DNA from: Arthrobacter rhombi
GTDB taxonomy: Bacteria > Actinomycetota > Actinomycetes > Actinomycetales > Micrococcaceae
Length of the DNA stretch: 64,000 bases
Direction of reading: 5' to 3'
NCBI RefSeq assembly: GCF_900163545.1
Contig: NZ_FUHW01000011.1
Coordinates: forward strand, 31,640 to 95,639
The notes under the pieces: generated by a model
Database searches by the model: none
Told to the model about the DNA's origin: nothing
Seen by the model: the letters and a program-made list of their open reading frames with translations, nothing else
Made by a program: the position numbers and the translations under genes
Shown: positions 27,210 to 36,409 of the stretch, in pieces
How positions within the stretch are numbered: position 1 is the first letter of the stretch
Layout: each line of letters opens with the position of its first letter

Positions 27210-27682
27210 ACCGTTCCGGTCGGTGTGCCGTCCTCGACGAGGGCGACTGCCGCGAGGGCTTCGAGCCCCTGGACGAGGGCCCGCAGATCGGCGACCGCCA
27301 GCCGGGCCATCGCCGCCTTGCGATACCGATCGGCGTCGATGATCACCGCTTGGAGCATCTCCCGACCATGGTCGGTGGCCACCAGACGACGTGAGCGGCC
27401 ATCGCGTTCATCGGGGAACCGTTCCACGACTCCCTGACTGACCAACCGGTCCACGATCCCCGATACCGTCGCCAGCGACACGTGAAGAACTTCGGAAATA
27501 CGCTGGGACGTGGCATCACCATTGGCGGTGATCACCACCGCCGCGGCCTTGAGCTGCTGAACGGTCAGGGGCAGAGAGAGCAGCGCCTCCAGGGAGGCGT
27601 CACGACGCATTCGATCAGCACTCGACTCCAGTGCCTCGATGCGTTCCATCAACGCTTCGCGCTCGCCCATGCCCCTCATTTC
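27206..27682 (-). CDS. MarR-family transcriptional regulator
   Basis: A winged-helix regulator of about 158 residues. The DNA-binding core comprises LSLPLTVQQLKAAAVVITA, TSQRISEVLHVSLATVSGIV and VERFPDERDGRSRRLVATDHGR, the latter being the classic MarR wing. The start is uncertain: ATG at 27682 (MRGMGER) is chosen, ATG 27673 is possible and further upstream codons run into the shared promoter. It is divergent from the RND exporter, and repeats in the gap (27711-27734) suggest it represses the exporter and itself. Confidence 0.82.
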   Translation of the reverse strand, partial: EMRGMGEREALMERIEALESSADRMRRDASLEALLSLPLTVQQLKAAAVVITANGDATSQRISEVLHVSLATVSGIVDRLVSQGVVERFPDERDGRSRRLVATDHGREMLQAVIIDADRYRKAAMARLAVADLRALVQGLEALAAVALVEDGTPTGTV

Positions 27683-27710
27683 GTCGTCGTCCACAGTAGC
27701 CACCCAGCAA

Positions 27711-27734
27711 ATGCTTAGCCACAAGCTATGCTTA
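27711..27734. promoter_or_regulatory. Repeats between marR-type gene and RND exporter, operator candidate
   Basis: ATGCTTA occurs twice, at 27711 and 27728, 17 bp apart. Overlapping this is an imperfect inverted repeat TGCTTAGC-N5-GCTATGCT (6 of 8 positions). The region is the most AT-rich in the 106-bp divergent gap, as expected for a MarR-controlled promoter. Confidence 0.45.
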
Positions 27735-27788
27735 TTTGGTTACAGCTTATCGGCTGATCTTCCCCGCTGCCTGCCGAAGGATCCCCTC

Positions 27789-30700
27789 GTGCACCATCTC
27801 GCCCGCCTCAGCCTCGCCAACAGGGCTGTCGTCGCGCTCCTGACGCTCATCATTGCCGTGGCCGGTTTCGTTTCGATGGGTTCACTCAAGCAGGAGCTGA
27901 TCCCGCCGATCAGCATCCCTCAGACGACGATCCTAACCACCGCCGTGGGGTCCAGCCCTGAGTTGATCGACGAGCAGATCAGTCTGCCGCTCTCCCAAGC
28001 AGTCAAGGGTGTCAGTGGAGTCGAAACCGTTTCTGCCACCTCGGCTCCGTCGGTGTCCACCATCACGGTGGCCACCGAATACGGTTTGGACCAGGACAAG
28101 GTCGAATCGAGTCTGCGTGAGGCCGTCGCCTCCGTCTCCTCGAAGCTCCCCGAGGGTGCCGACCCCGAGATCCTGGCTGGCAGCACCTCAGATATTCCCG
28201 TGGTCATGTTGACTGCTTCCTCCGATGCCTCCGCCGAAAGCCTCAGCCATAGCCTGGAAACAGCCGTCCTGCCCGAGATCCAGGGCATTGAAGGGGTCCG
28301 TGACGTCCAGCTCAGCGGCGAGACGAAACAGCGGATCACGATCGATCCCGACGCCAAAAAACTGGCTGCCGCCGGTCTTGGACAGCAGACCATCTCCTCC
28401 GCCCTGAAGGCCAATGGTACGACCCTTCCCGCGGGAACCATCATCGAGGACGACCAATCCGTTTCGGTCCAGGCCGGCAACGCCATCGAATCCCTCGACG
28501 CCCTCAAATCACTGCCCCTGCTGCCCCCCAGCCCGGCGGCGGGTGACGATGGCGCTCCGGGCCAGGGCGCCCCCGGTCAGGCGGACCAGGGCCAGGACGC
28601 TCCGGGCCAGGACTCGGATGCCGCAGCGGGCCAAGCCCCTGCCGCCCCCGCGGCCCCCGCCAGCGGGCCACTGAAGACCATTGGCGATGTCGCTTCGGTA
28701 AAGGTGACCAACGAGAAGCAAACATCCATCACCCGGACCAACGGCGAACCCAGCCTCTCCGTCCAGGTCACCGCGCTGCCCGATGCCGACATCGTGTCCA
28801 TCTCCCATGCTGTCAATGACAAGCTCGACGGCTTCAAGGATGCCTTGGGCGCAGGTGCAGCCATCACCCCGATCTTTGATCAGGCCCCATTCATCGAGCA
28901 GTCGATCAACCATCTGGCCATCGAGGGCCTGTTGGGATTGGCCTTCGCGGTGATCGTCATCCTCGTCTTCCTGCTCTCCGTGCGTTCGACACTGGTCACA
29001 GCGATTTCGATCCCGATCTCGGTCCTGGTCACCTTCATTGGGCTTAACGTGGGCGGCTATTCGCTGAACATGCTCACCCTGGGCGCCTTGACCATTGCCA
29101 TCGGTCGCGTGGTCGACGACTCGATCGTGGTCATCGAGAACATCAAACGGCATCTGGGCTATGGGGAAGAAAAACGCCAAGCCATCCTGACAGCGGTGAA
29201 GGAGGTTGCCGGGGCGATCACCGCATCGACGCTGACCACGATCATGGTCTTCCTCCCTATCGCCTTGGTCGGCGATGTGGTGGGGGAACTGTTCAGGCCC
29301 TTCGCCCTCACCGTCGCCATCGCGATGCTCTCCTCGCTGTTCGTGGCACTGACCATCGTCCCGATCCTGGCCTACTGGTTCATGCGCCAACCGCAGCATG
29401 ACGTCGACCCGGCCGAGGTTCGCGCCGCTTCCGAGGTCAAGGAGCGCAAAAGCCGGCTACAGCGCGGGTACCTCCCGATCCTGCGCGGCACCCAGCGCCA
29501 CCCGGTCTGGACGCTGGTCGGTGCCGTGATGATCCTGGTCCTGACCGCAGGCATTCTGCCCCTATTGAAGGTCGACTTCCTGGGCAGCACCGGCCAAAAC
29601 AGCCTGCAGGTCACCCAGCAGTTCAAGACCGGCGCCGATCTGAAGACGATCAGCACCCAGGCCCAGGCCACCGAAGAAGCCCTGATGGATTCCGAGGGTG
29701 TCCAAAGCGTCCTGCTGACCGCAGGAGTGGGCGGGGAAGGCCTAGCCGCCATGCTCGGAGGAGGTGCCAGTTCGGCGTCCTACACGGTGAACACCGACCC
29801 CGATGGCGACCAGAGCGACATCAGCGCGAATATCCAAAAACGTCTGGCTGATCTGCCCGACGGCAAGGACATCTCAGTTGGTGAGGCAGCTGCCTACGGA
29901 AGCAGCACGGTGGACGTCATCGTCAAGGCTCACGACGATAAGTCGGCACTGACCCAGGCCTCGGGCCAGGTGCTCTCCGCCCTCAAGGACACCCCGCATT
30001 CCACGGATATCGCCAGCGACCTTGCGACGGACCAGCCCACGATCGAGGTCGTGGTGGACCGCACCAAGGCCGCGCAGGCCGGGCTGACCGAAATGCAGGT
30101 CTCAGGGATCGTGGCCTCCGCAGCCAATCCGCAGGCGGTGGACAGCATCAGGATCGACGGCAAGGACCTCTCCGTCTACGTCGACAGCGGCTCTTCGGTC
30201 GCCTCGCTGAAGGAACTCAAGAACTCCCCGGTCCCCAGCGCCTCGGGGATGAAGAAGCTCTCGGAACTCGCAGATATCAAACCCACCAGCGTGCCTTCCT
30301 CGGTCAGCCGGCAAGGTGGCCAACTCGTCGCCACGGTCTCGCTGACCCCCGATGAGGGCGAACTGGGAGCGGTGACCTCAGCGGTCACTGACTCGTTGGA
30401 TGGCATCGACCTGCCGCCGGGGGCCTCGGTGGAAATCGGCGGTGTCAGCGCGCAGCAGACGGATTCGTTCAAGCAGCTGGGGTTGGCCATGCTGGTCGCC
30501 ATTGCGATCGTCTACTTGCTGATGGTGGCCGAGTTCAGGTCCCTGCTGCAACCGCTGATCCTGTTGGTGTCGATTCCGTTTGCCGCGACCGGGGCGATCC
30601 TGCTCATGCTCGTCTCCGGCAAACCGCTGGGTGTGGCCTCGATGATCGGTTTGCTGATGCTCATCGGCATTGTGGTCACCAACGCGATCGTGCTCATCGA

Positions 30701-31061
30701 CCTGGTCAATCAATACCGGCGTCAGGGCCAGAGTGTCCAGGACGCCGTCGTCAATGGTGCCCGGCAGCGGCTGCGTCCGATCCTGATGACCGCTCTGGCG
30801 ACGATCTTCGCCCTCACGCCGATGGCCTTGGGCGTGACCGGTTCCAGCGGGTTCATCTCCCAAGACTTGGCCATCGTGGTCATCGGCGGATTGGTCTCCT
30901 CCACGGCCCTGACGTTGGTTCTGGTGCCGGTGCTATACCAACTGGTCGAAGGTCGGCTCGAGAAACGTGAACAGCGCAAGGCCGGGACGTCCAAGCCGCA
31001 GGGGGCCCATGCGGCACCGGTGGAGCCTGACCTGCCGTCGAATACTGCCACGCACGGCTAA
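27789..31061 (+). CDS. RND-superfamily efflux transporter (AcrB/HAE-type)
   Basis: A 1090-residue proton-driven exporter of the resistance-nodulation-division superfamily. The start is GTG 27789, with GAAGGA 8 bp upstream, giving MHHLARLSLANRAVVALL. It follows the family plan: TM1, a large porter domain, TM2-6, TM7, a second porter domain and TM8-12. The proton-relay motif GRVVDDSIVVIENI lies near residue 440 and the partner segment LIGIVVTNAIVLIDLVNQ near 960. A low-complexity Pro/Ala/Gln/Gly/Asp insert of about 50 residues interrupts the first porter domain (roughly 243-292). No membrane-fusion or outer-membrane partner is nearby, as expected for a Gram-positive. Substrate unknown; the MarR neighbour hints at toxic compounds. 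Confidence 0.92.
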   Translation: MHHLARLSLANRAVVALLTLIIAVAGFVSMGSLKQELIPPISIPQTTILTTAVGSSPELIDEQISLPLSQAVKGVSGVETVSATSAPSVSTITVATEYGLDQDKVESSLREAVASVSSKLPEGADPEILAGSTSDIPVVMLTASSDASAESLSHSLETAVLPEIQGIEGVRDVQLSGETKQRITIDPDAKKLAAAGLGQQTISSALKANGTTLPAGTIIEDDQSVSVQAGNAIESLDALKSLPLLPPSPAAGDDGAPGQGAPGQADQGQDAPGQDSDAAAGQAPAAPAAPASGPLKTIGDVASVKVTNEKQTSITRTNGEPSLSVQVTALPDADIVSISHAVNDKLDGFKDALGAGAAITPIFDQAPFIEQSINHLAIEGLLGLAFAVIVILVFLLSVRSTLVTAISIPISVLVTFIGLNVGGYSLNMLTLGALTIAIGRVVDDSIVVIENIKRHLGYGEEKRQAILTAVKEVAGAITASTLTTIMVFLPIALVGDVVGELFRPFALTVAIAMLSSLFVALTIVPILAYWFMRQPQHDVDPAEVRAASEVKERKSRLQRGYLPILRGTQRHPVWTLVGAVMILVLTAGILPLLKVDFLGSTGQNSLQVTQQFKTGADLKTISTQAQATEEALMDSEGVQSVLLTAGVGGEGLAAMLGGGASSASYTVNTDPDGDQSDISANIQKRLADLPDGKDISVGEAAAYGSSTVDVIVKAHDDKSALTQASGQVLSALKDTPHSTDIASDLATDQPTIEVVVDRTKAAQAGLTEMQVSGIVASAANPQAVDSIRIDGKDLSVYVDSGSSVASLKELKNSPVPSASGMKKLSELADIKPTSVPSSVSRQGGQLVATVSLTPDEGELGAVTSAVTDSLDGIDLPPGASVEIGGVSAQQTDSFKQLGLAMLVAIAIVYLLMVAEFRSLLQPLILLVSIPFAATGAILLMLVSGKPLGVASMIGLLMLIGIVVTNAIVLIDLVNQYRRQGQSVQDAVVNGARQRLRPILMTALATIFALTPMALGVTGSSGFISQDLAIVVIGGLVSSTALTLVLVPVLYQLVEGRLEKREQRKAGTSKPQGAHAAPVEPDLPSNTATHG

Positions 31062-31106
31062 GCCGGCAACGGTTCCTCGCGGCCGACGGAAGAGATCGAT
31101 CTTCCA

Positions 31107-31135
31107 TTGGTCTGGTGGCTGCCTCGCGGTAGATT
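31107..31135 (+). promoter_or_regulatory. Promoter of AI-2E family gene
   Basis: TTGGTC and TAGATT are separated by 17 bp, resembling a housekeeping sigma-70-type promoter, and end 48 bp before the ATG at 31184. Confidence 0.45.
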
Positions 31136-31183
31136 ATAGGCATCGACAGACCGGCCGGCCTGCCCTCCATCAGAGGAACCAGC

Positions 31184-32353
31184 ATGGCTGCACAGCAGAG
31201 CAATCGGAAACTTCAGGGGCCTTTCGGCTCCGGCCAGGGGGCAGCAGACCCGTGGGCAGATGCCTTGGGCCGGGCCAGTATCCGTTCCGCCCAGACACTG
31301 CTGGTCATCCTTTTAGCCGTCGTACTCATCTGGGCGGCAACGCGGGTGCCATTGGTCTTGATTCCTGTTTTGATTGCCTTGATTCTGGCCTCGGCCATCG
31401 CACCGCTGGTGCGCTGGCTCATCGGACACCGCTGGCCACCCATCCTGGCGGTGCTGACCTGCCTGGTCACGATCATGGCGGTGATGGGCGGCGTCGTCAC
31501 GGGCATCGTCACGTTGATCCAGCACCAGTCCGCCGAACTGGCCAGCCGTGCGGTGGACGGCGTCGAACAACTTCACGGGTTTCTCGTCACCGGCCCCTTT
31601 GCCCTCAGCAACCAGCAAATCAACGCCGCCGGGGACAAACTCCGGGGGTTCCTCTCCAGCGGGACGTTCAGCACCGAGGCCATCTCCGGGCTGCGGGTTG
31701 CCGGGGAAACCGTGGCAGGAGTGGTTCTCGTTGCCGTGATCTTGTTCTTCTTCCTCAAGGACGGAGAGAAAATCCGCGGCTTCCTCATCGGATTCCTTCC
31801 GGAAGGCCAACGCGCCAGGGCCTACCTCGCCGCCGAACACAGTGCCGTGGTGCTGGGCGGTTATGTCCGCGGAACGGCGATGATCGCGGCCATCGACGGC
31901 CTGATCGTCGGCGTCGCCCTGGTCATCCTCAGGGTGCCATTGGCCCTGCCATTGGGCGTCTTCGTCTTCTTGGGTGGTTTCGTTCCCATTATCGGAGCCA
32001 CCCTCGCCGGCACATTGGCCGTCCTGGTCGCTCTGGTCTCCAATGGCCCGGTCTCTGCCCTCATTGTCCTGGCCGTTCTGATCGGGGCGAATCAGCTCGA
32101 ACACCACCTGCTCCAACCCCTGCTCATGGGGCGGGTGCTCCATATCCATGGGCTAGTGATCCTGTTGGCGCTGGCCGCCGGGGCGGTACTGGCCGGCATC
32201 GTGGGGGCGCTGCTCGCGGTGCCGCTGACCGCCGTGGGCTGGACCGTGTTGAAGACCTGGTCCCAGCATGCCGCAGAGGCCTCCGACATCGTCGAGGCAG
32301 CCACCGGGGATCCCCCGGCCGACGAACACGACACCGATTCAGAAACCACCTGA
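31184..32353 (+). CDS. AI-2E family (PerM-like) transporter
   Basis: A 389-residue membrane protein with about eight transmembrane helices and the internal soluble segment typical of the AI-2E/PerM family. It shows SAIAPLVRWLIGHRWPP, FFLKDGEKIRGFLI, a GYVRGTAMIAAIDGLIVGV block, PLALPLGVFVFLGGFVP and NQLEHHLLQPLLMGRVLHI with HGLVIL. Members are linked to autoinducer-2 export, Na+/H+ antiport or unknown functions. The start ATG at 31184 has GAGGAA upstream. The acidic C-terminal tail (about 25 residues) is poorly conserved. Confidence 0.88.
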   Translation: MAAQQSNRKLQGPFGSGQGAADPWADALGRASIRSAQTLLVILLAVVLIWAATRVPLVLIPVLIALILASAIAPLVRWLIGHRWPPILAVLTCLVTIMAVMGGVVTGIVTLIQHQSAELASRAVDGVEQLHGFLVTGPFALSNQQINAAGDKLRGFLSSGTFSTEAISGLRVAGETVAGVVLVAVILFFFLKDGEKIRGFLIGFLPEGQRARAYLAAEHSAVVLGGYVRGTAMIAAIDGLIVGVALVILRVPLALPLGVFVFLGGFVPIIGATLAGTLAVLVALVSNGPVSALIVLAVLIGANQLEHHLLQPLLMGRVLHIHGLVILLALAAGAVLAGIVGALLAVPLTAVGWTVLKTWSQHAAEASDIVEAATGDPPADEHDTDSETT

Positions 32354-32385
32354 GAGTGGGTCCTGGCCCCGGCCGGCGCGTCGAC

Positions 32386-32529
32386 CTAGCGGTACATCCC
32401 TCCCCGATCGATCTGCCCGCGGATATTGCGCAGGGCAGCCGCCCTTTCCGGAGCGGAGTCGCGCAACTGCCGCGCCCGTCCTCCTGCATCCTCTTGGCGG
32501 GCGCCCTCCGGTGGCCGCTGACAGTCCAT
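32386..32529 (-). CDS. Possible 47-residue hypothetical protein
   Basis: An ATG at 32529 opens a 47-codon frame ending in TAG. The product is very Arg/Gly-rich and ends with ALRNIRGQIDRGGMYR. That tail faintly recalls FlgM-like ALRxxIxxGxY endings, but no flagellar genes are here and no family can be assigned. It fills most of an otherwise empty 274-bp gap, has no clear ribosome binding site, and its codon use is only moderately GC3-rich. It may be spurious. Confidence 0.25.
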   Translation of the reverse strand: MDCQRPPEGARQEDAGGRARQLRDSAPERAAALRNIRGQIDRGGMYR

Positions 32530-32571
32530 GGTCGCACCCACGCCCGTTTCGTCCCTTACCCACAGCAGGCA

Positions 32572-32608
32572 AGGGGCCGATCCGCGATGGCGGATCGGCC
32601 CCTTTTTT
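32572..32608 (+). terminator. Rho-independent terminator between AI-2E gene and kbl
   Basis: A 14-bp stem (AGGGGCCGATCCGC with GCGGATCGGCCCCT around GATG) is followed by TTTTTT on the plus strand. It points to termination of plus-strand transcription from the AI-2E gene; it also lies 20 bp past the end of the convergent kbl. Confidence 0.88.
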
Positions 32609-32627
32609 CACCCATGTACTGCTCCGG

Positions 32628-33827
32628 CTACCGGGCGGCGATGAACGCCTGCACGCAGGCCTCGACGTCCTCGGCTGAGTGGGCTGCCGAAAGCTGGACG
32701 CGGATGCGTGCGGCGTCGCGGGGAACCACCGGGAAGCTGAACGCGGTGACGTACACCCCGTGTTCGAGCATCGTGTCGGCCACCGCTGCCGCCTTGGCTG
32801 CATCACCGAACATCACCGGGATGATCGCGTGTTCTCCATCGAGCAGTTCGAAGCCCTCTTCGGTCATCCGCCGACGGAACAGGGCCGCGTTTTCGAAGAG
32901 CCGGGTACGCAGTTCCACGGAATCCACGACCAGTTCCAGGGCCTTCAGCGTCGCGGCGACGATGGCCGGTGCCAAGGAATTGGAGAACAGGTATGGCCTG
33001 GCCTTCTGTCGCAGCATCGCCACGATTTCCGAGCGACCCGAAACGTAGCCGCCGGAGGCACCGCCCAGCGCCTTGCCGAAGGTTCCGGTATAAATATCGA
33101 CCCGCTCGGACACTCCTGCATGTTCCGGGGTTCCGGCGCCGGTGGCACCCATGAAGCCGACGGCATGGGAATCATCCACCATCACCAGGGCACCGAATTC
33201 GTCGGCTAGGTCGCAGATCTCGTTCAGCGGGGCCAGGAAGCCGTCCATGGAGAAGACACCGTCGGTGACGATGACCGAACGGCGGGGGCCGGCACCATCG
33301 TTCATGGCCGCCGCTTCGATGAGCTGGGCACGCAGGTCGCCCATATCCTGGTTGGCGTAGCGGAAGCGTTTGGCCTTGGACAAACGGATCCCGTCGATGA
33401 TCGAGGCGTGGTTCAGCGCATCGGAGATCACCGCATCTTCGGGGCCGAAGAGGGATTCGAACACTCCCCCGTTGGCGTCGAAGCAGCTGGAGAACAAGAT
33501 GGTGTCCTCGGTGCCGAGGAAGGCAGAAACCTTGCGTTCGAGCTCGAGGTGCAGGTCCTGGGTGCCGCAGATGAAACGCACGGAGGCCATGCCGAGGCCG
33601 CGTTCATCCAGGGCGGTCTTGGCGGCCTCGATGAGCCGCGGGTCATCGGCCAGGCCGAGGTAGTTATTGGCGCAGAAGTTCAGGACGGCGCGGGCCGGCT
33701 GGCCGAGGGCGCCGGCGGCGATGTGGCTGGACTGGGCGGAGTCGATTCGGCGCTCATGTTTGAACGTTCCGGCATCACTGATTTCCGCCAGTTCCGCAGT
33801 GAGCTGGTCCTTCAGGGTGGAGTACAT
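32628..33827 (-). CDS. kbl: Glycine C-acetyltransferase (2-amino-3-ketobutyrate CoA ligase)
   Basis: A PLP enzyme that splits 2-amino-3-oxobutanoate with CoA into glycine and acetyl-CoA, the second step of threonine dehydrogenase-type catabolism. The 399-residue protein belongs to the alpha-oxoamine synthase family. [16 protein letters not shown] is near residue 50, FICGTQDLH near 85 and [13 protein letters not shown] near 210; the PLP lysine lies in [17 protein letters not shown]. The gene follows tdh after 24 bp with GGAAG before its ATG, so the two form an operon. Confidence 0.95.
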   Translation of the reverse strand: MYSTLKDQLTAELAEISDAGTFKHERRIDSAQSSHIAAGALGQPARAVLNFCANNYLGLADDPRLIEAAKTALDERGLGMASVRFICGTQDLHLELERKVSAFLGTEDTILFSSCFDANGGVFESLFGPEDAVISDALNHASIIDGIRLSKAKRFRYANQDMGDLRAQLIEAAAMNDGAGPRRSVIVTDGVFSMDGFLAPLNEICDLADEFGALVMVDDSHAVGFMGATGAGTPEHAGVSERVDIYTGTFGKALGGASGGYVSGRSEIVAMLRQKARPYLFSNSLAPAIVAATLKALELVVDSVELRTRLFENAALFRRRMTEEGFELLDGEHAIIPVMFGDAAKAAAVADTMLEHGVYVTAFSFPVVPRDAARIRVQLSAAHSAEDVEACVQAFIAAR

Positions 33828-33851
33828 GGTTCTTCCTTTCGGAACGGACGA

Positions 33852-34901
33852 TTAGTTGAACACGGTCCAGTCGAGAATGACTTTTCCGCCTTGGCCGGCG
33901 CGTGCGGCTTCGAAGCCGGCTTCCCATTCGGTGGCCGGGAGCCGGTCGGTGACGATGGAGGAGATCCGCTCGCGCAGTTGGGCGTTGGAACCAAGCATGG
34001 CGGACATGGCGTACCAGGTCTCGTACATTTCTCGACCGTAGATGCCCTTGAGGGTGAGCATATGGGTGACGACCTTGCCCCAGTTGATGTCGATGCTGCT
34101 GCTGGGCAGGCCGAGCATGGCAATCTTGCCGCCATGGTTCATGTTGTCGATCATCTCCGGCAGCGCGGTGGCGTGACCCGACATTTCCAGGCCGATATCA
34201 AACCCTTCAACCATGCCCATTTCCTGCTGTGCCTCGCGGATCCGGTTGGCTGAGACGTCCACGGCCAGGTCGATGCCCATGCTGCGGGCGAGGTCGAGCC
34301 GGGCGGCAGAGATGTCGGTGATGACGATCTTGCGGGCCCCGGCATGGCGGACGACTTCGGCGGCCATGAGCCCAATCGGCCCGGCCCCGGTGATCAGCAC
34401 GTCTTCACCCACCAGCGGATAGGCCAACGCCGTGTGGACGGCGTTGCCGAAGGGATCGAAGATGGCTCCGAGTTCGGGGGTGATGGATTCGTCGCGGTGG
34501 ACCCAGGCGTTGGTTTCGGGGATCACCACGTATTCGGCGAAGGCCCCGTCGCGCTGGACGCCGACGGAGACGGTGTTGATGCACATCTGCCGCCGACCGG
34601 CGCGGCAGTTGCGGCACATCCCACAGACCACATGCCCCTCGCCGGAGACCTTATCGCCCAGCTGGACGTGGGTCGCCAGTTCCCCGACCTCAACGACCTC
34701 GCCGTAGAACTCGTGGCCCGGGATCAGCGGGGCCTCGATCATGGAACGTGCTGCTTCGTCATAGGCCAAGATATGCAGGTCGGTGCCGCAGATACCAGCG
34801 GTCTCCACACGGATTTTAACCTCATGCGGGCCGGTGACGGGTTCGGGGCGATCAACAAGCTCCAGGCCCTCGTGCGGACCGGATTTATACAGTGCCTTCA
34901 T
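33852..34901 (-). CDS. tdh: L-threonine 3-dehydrogenase
   Basis: Oxidises L-threonine to 2-amino-3-oxobutanoate with NAD+, feeding kbl. The 349-residue zinc-dependent medium-chain dehydrogenase has catalytic zinc ligands in AGICGTDLHI and GHEFYGEVVEVG. The structural zinc cysteines are in CGMCRNCRAGRRQMC, and the Rossmann motif is ITGAGPIGLMAAEV near 170. AKGGKI-like segments are replaced by NHGGKIAMLGLP. AAGGATCC precedes the ATG at 34901. The LysR-type gene is divergent, 131 bp away. Confidence 0.95.
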   Translation of the reverse strand: MKALYKSGPHEGLELVDRPEPVTGPHEVKIRVETAGICGTDLHILAYDEAARSMIEAPLIPGHEFYGEVVEVGELATHVQLGDKVSGEGHVVCGMCRNCRAGRRQMCINTVSVGVQRDGAFAEYVVIPETNAWVHRDESITPELGAIFDPFGNAVHTALAYPLVGEDVLITGAGPIGLMAAEVVRHAGARKIVITDISAARLDLARSMGIDLAVDVSANRIREAQQEMGMVEGFDIGLEMSGHATALPEMIDNMNHGGKIAMLGLPSSSIDINWGKVVTHMLTLKGIYGREMYETWYAMSAMLGSNAQLRERISSIVTDRLPATEWEAGFEAARAGQGGKVILDWTVFN

Positions 34902-35032
34902 GGGATCCTTACTGGCTACGTCCGTGGTGCGGCAACCAAATACCGCCTCTGTCCCCAGTCTGACACCGGGATGACGACTTCAACGGTTAAGAACATGTGC
35001 CATTATCTGAAGCGACGATTTAGGATGAGCTA

Positions 35033-35953
35033 ATGGAAGTTCATCAGTTGCAGATTCTCCGCGAGCTCGGCGATCTCGGCAGTGTCCGTGCCGTTGCGAC
35101 GTCGATGTTCGTGACCCCCTCTGCGGTGTCCCAACAATTGGCCCTGCTTCAACGCGGCGTCGACGTCCCACTCACCCGCAAGGAAGGCAGGACCTTGGTC
35201 CTCACGGAGGCCGGTAGGATTCTGGCCAACGCCGGGGCCGCCGTCATCTCTTCGATGGCTGATGCCCGGGCAGCCATCGGGAACTACCAGAACGACGCCG
35301 CTGCATCGGTCACGCTCGCTGGCTTCCACTCGGTTGGGCAGTCCCTTTTCGCTCCGTTGTTGGCCCGGTTGAAGGCGGCGCAGGGACCCCAATTGCTCTT
35401 CTCCGACGAGGACGTCGCCCAAGACGACTTCCCGGCGCTGACTTCCCGCTATGATCTGGTCCTGGCCCACCGGATGGACCACACCCCGCCCTGGTCCGAA
35501 CGACAGGTTTCCGTGGTGCCTCTGGCCCATGAGCCGCTGGATATCGCCGTGCCCATCGGCCACCGGCTGGCAGGGCATCTGGCAGTGACCCCCTCCGACC
35601 TGCTCGGTGAACGGTGGGCGGTCAGCCGCGAGGGGTACTCCCCCGCAGACATCCTGGGAGCCATCGCCGCCGTCTCCGGCGGTGCCCCCGAAATCGTCCA
35701 CCGGATCAACGACTACGCCACCGTCGCCGAATTGGTCGGTACCGGAAATGTCCTGGGGGTCATTCCCCGTTACACGGCTGGCGCCTCGGTGGGTGACGGG
35801 GTGGTGTTGCTGCCCTTGGAGGGGATCGCCAACCGGCGGCGCATCGATCTTTTGGCCCGCCCCGAGTCGCTGCGAAGGCTCTCGGTGAGGCGGGTTGCCG
35901 ACGCCCTGCGCCAGACCATGGCCGAACGCGCCGCAGCGACGCAGGATCATTAA
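35033..35953 (+). CDS. LysR-family transcriptional regulator
   Basis: A 306-residue LysR regulator. The N-terminal helix-turn-helix, residues 1-60, begins MEVHQLQILRELGDLGSVRA and has TPSAVSQQLALLQRGVDVPL in the recognition helix. The rest is a substrate-binding-like effector domain with VTLAGFHSVGQSLFAPLL and SDLLGERWAVSREGYSP. Divergence from tdh-kbl makes it the probable regulator of threonine catabolism; the co-inducer is unknown. The 131-bp intergenic region was searched for a clear T-N11-A box and none stood out. Confidence 0.9.
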   Translation: MEVHQLQILRELGDLGSVRAVATSMFVTPSAVSQQLALLQRGVDVPLTRKEGRTLVLTEAGRILANAGAAVISSMADARAAIGNYQNDAAASVTLAGFHSVGQSLFAPLLARLKAAQGPQLLFSDEDVAQDDFPALTSRYDLVLAHRMDHTPPWSERQVSVVPLAHEPLDIAVPIGHRLAGHLAVTPSDLLGERWAVSREGYSPADILGAIAAVSGGAPEIVHRINDYATVAELVGTGNVLGVIPRYTAGASVGDGVVLLPLEGIANRRRIDLLARPESLRRLSVRRVADALRQTMAERAAATQDH

Positions 35954-36107
35954 TCGTCGAAGGCACCCTCATCCGGTCCCGGTTCATATTTCCGAGGATG
36001 ACGGCCTTCTGGCCATGGTACGTTCGCCCTGACATCGAGACCCTGGTATCTGTCTCAAATCCATGCTGCGCAGCTTTGGCATTCCCAGCTGATTCGGAGG
36101 AGCCGCC

Positions 36108-36305
36108 GTGAACCATAAAATCATCTGGTTGTTCCCGGGAGCTATCCTCACATTCGCCTTGGCAGCAGCGGTCCTCATCTTGACGATTCCCGCGCTATTC
36201 GGTGCGCACGAGCCGTACCAGGCGTGGCTCACATCCTCACTGGCCGTCCTCACCACGCTTCTGGGAACAGCCGTCATTCTCCTGCGCCCTCCTCGCCGGA
36301 AGTGA
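36108..36305 (+). CDS. Small two-helix membrane protein, function unknown
   Basis: A 65-residue protein beginning at GTG 36108, with a strong GGAGGAG 6 bp upstream, which supports real translation. Two hydrophobic helices span about residues 6-30 and 40-59, separated by GAHEPYQAWLTSS; the tail RPPRRK is positive and probably cytoplasmic. No family is recognised. It stands alone between the LysR gene and a hairpin, and the 154 bp before it hold no other gene. Confidence 0.6.
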   Translation: MNHKIIWLFPGAILTFALAAAVLILTIPALFGAHEPYQAWLTSSLAVLTTLLGTAVILLRPPRRK

Positions 36306-36324
36306 CGCAGCCTGCAGAACCGGC

Positions 36325-36357
36325 AATGGCCCTCACACCGGCGGGTGTGAGGGCCAT
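36325..36357. terminator. Bidirectional hairpin after the small membrane protein gene
   Basis: ATGGCCCTCACACC pairs perfectly with GGTGTGAGGGCCAT around a 4-nt loop, 20 bp past the stop at 36305 and 53 bp past the end of the convergent DJ-1/PfpI gene. Neither side has a T run. Confidence 0.55.
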
Positions 36358-36409
36358 CGCCCCATGTCGGATGGTCACGACTTCAAGAGCCCAAGGTCAG
36401 CTCGAGGTG

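Noticed and set aside
30967..33048. A 693-codon plus-strand frame spanning the RND end, AI-2E gene and kbl
   Set aside because: It crosses a clear terminator and three genes with motifs in other frames; no domains are present.
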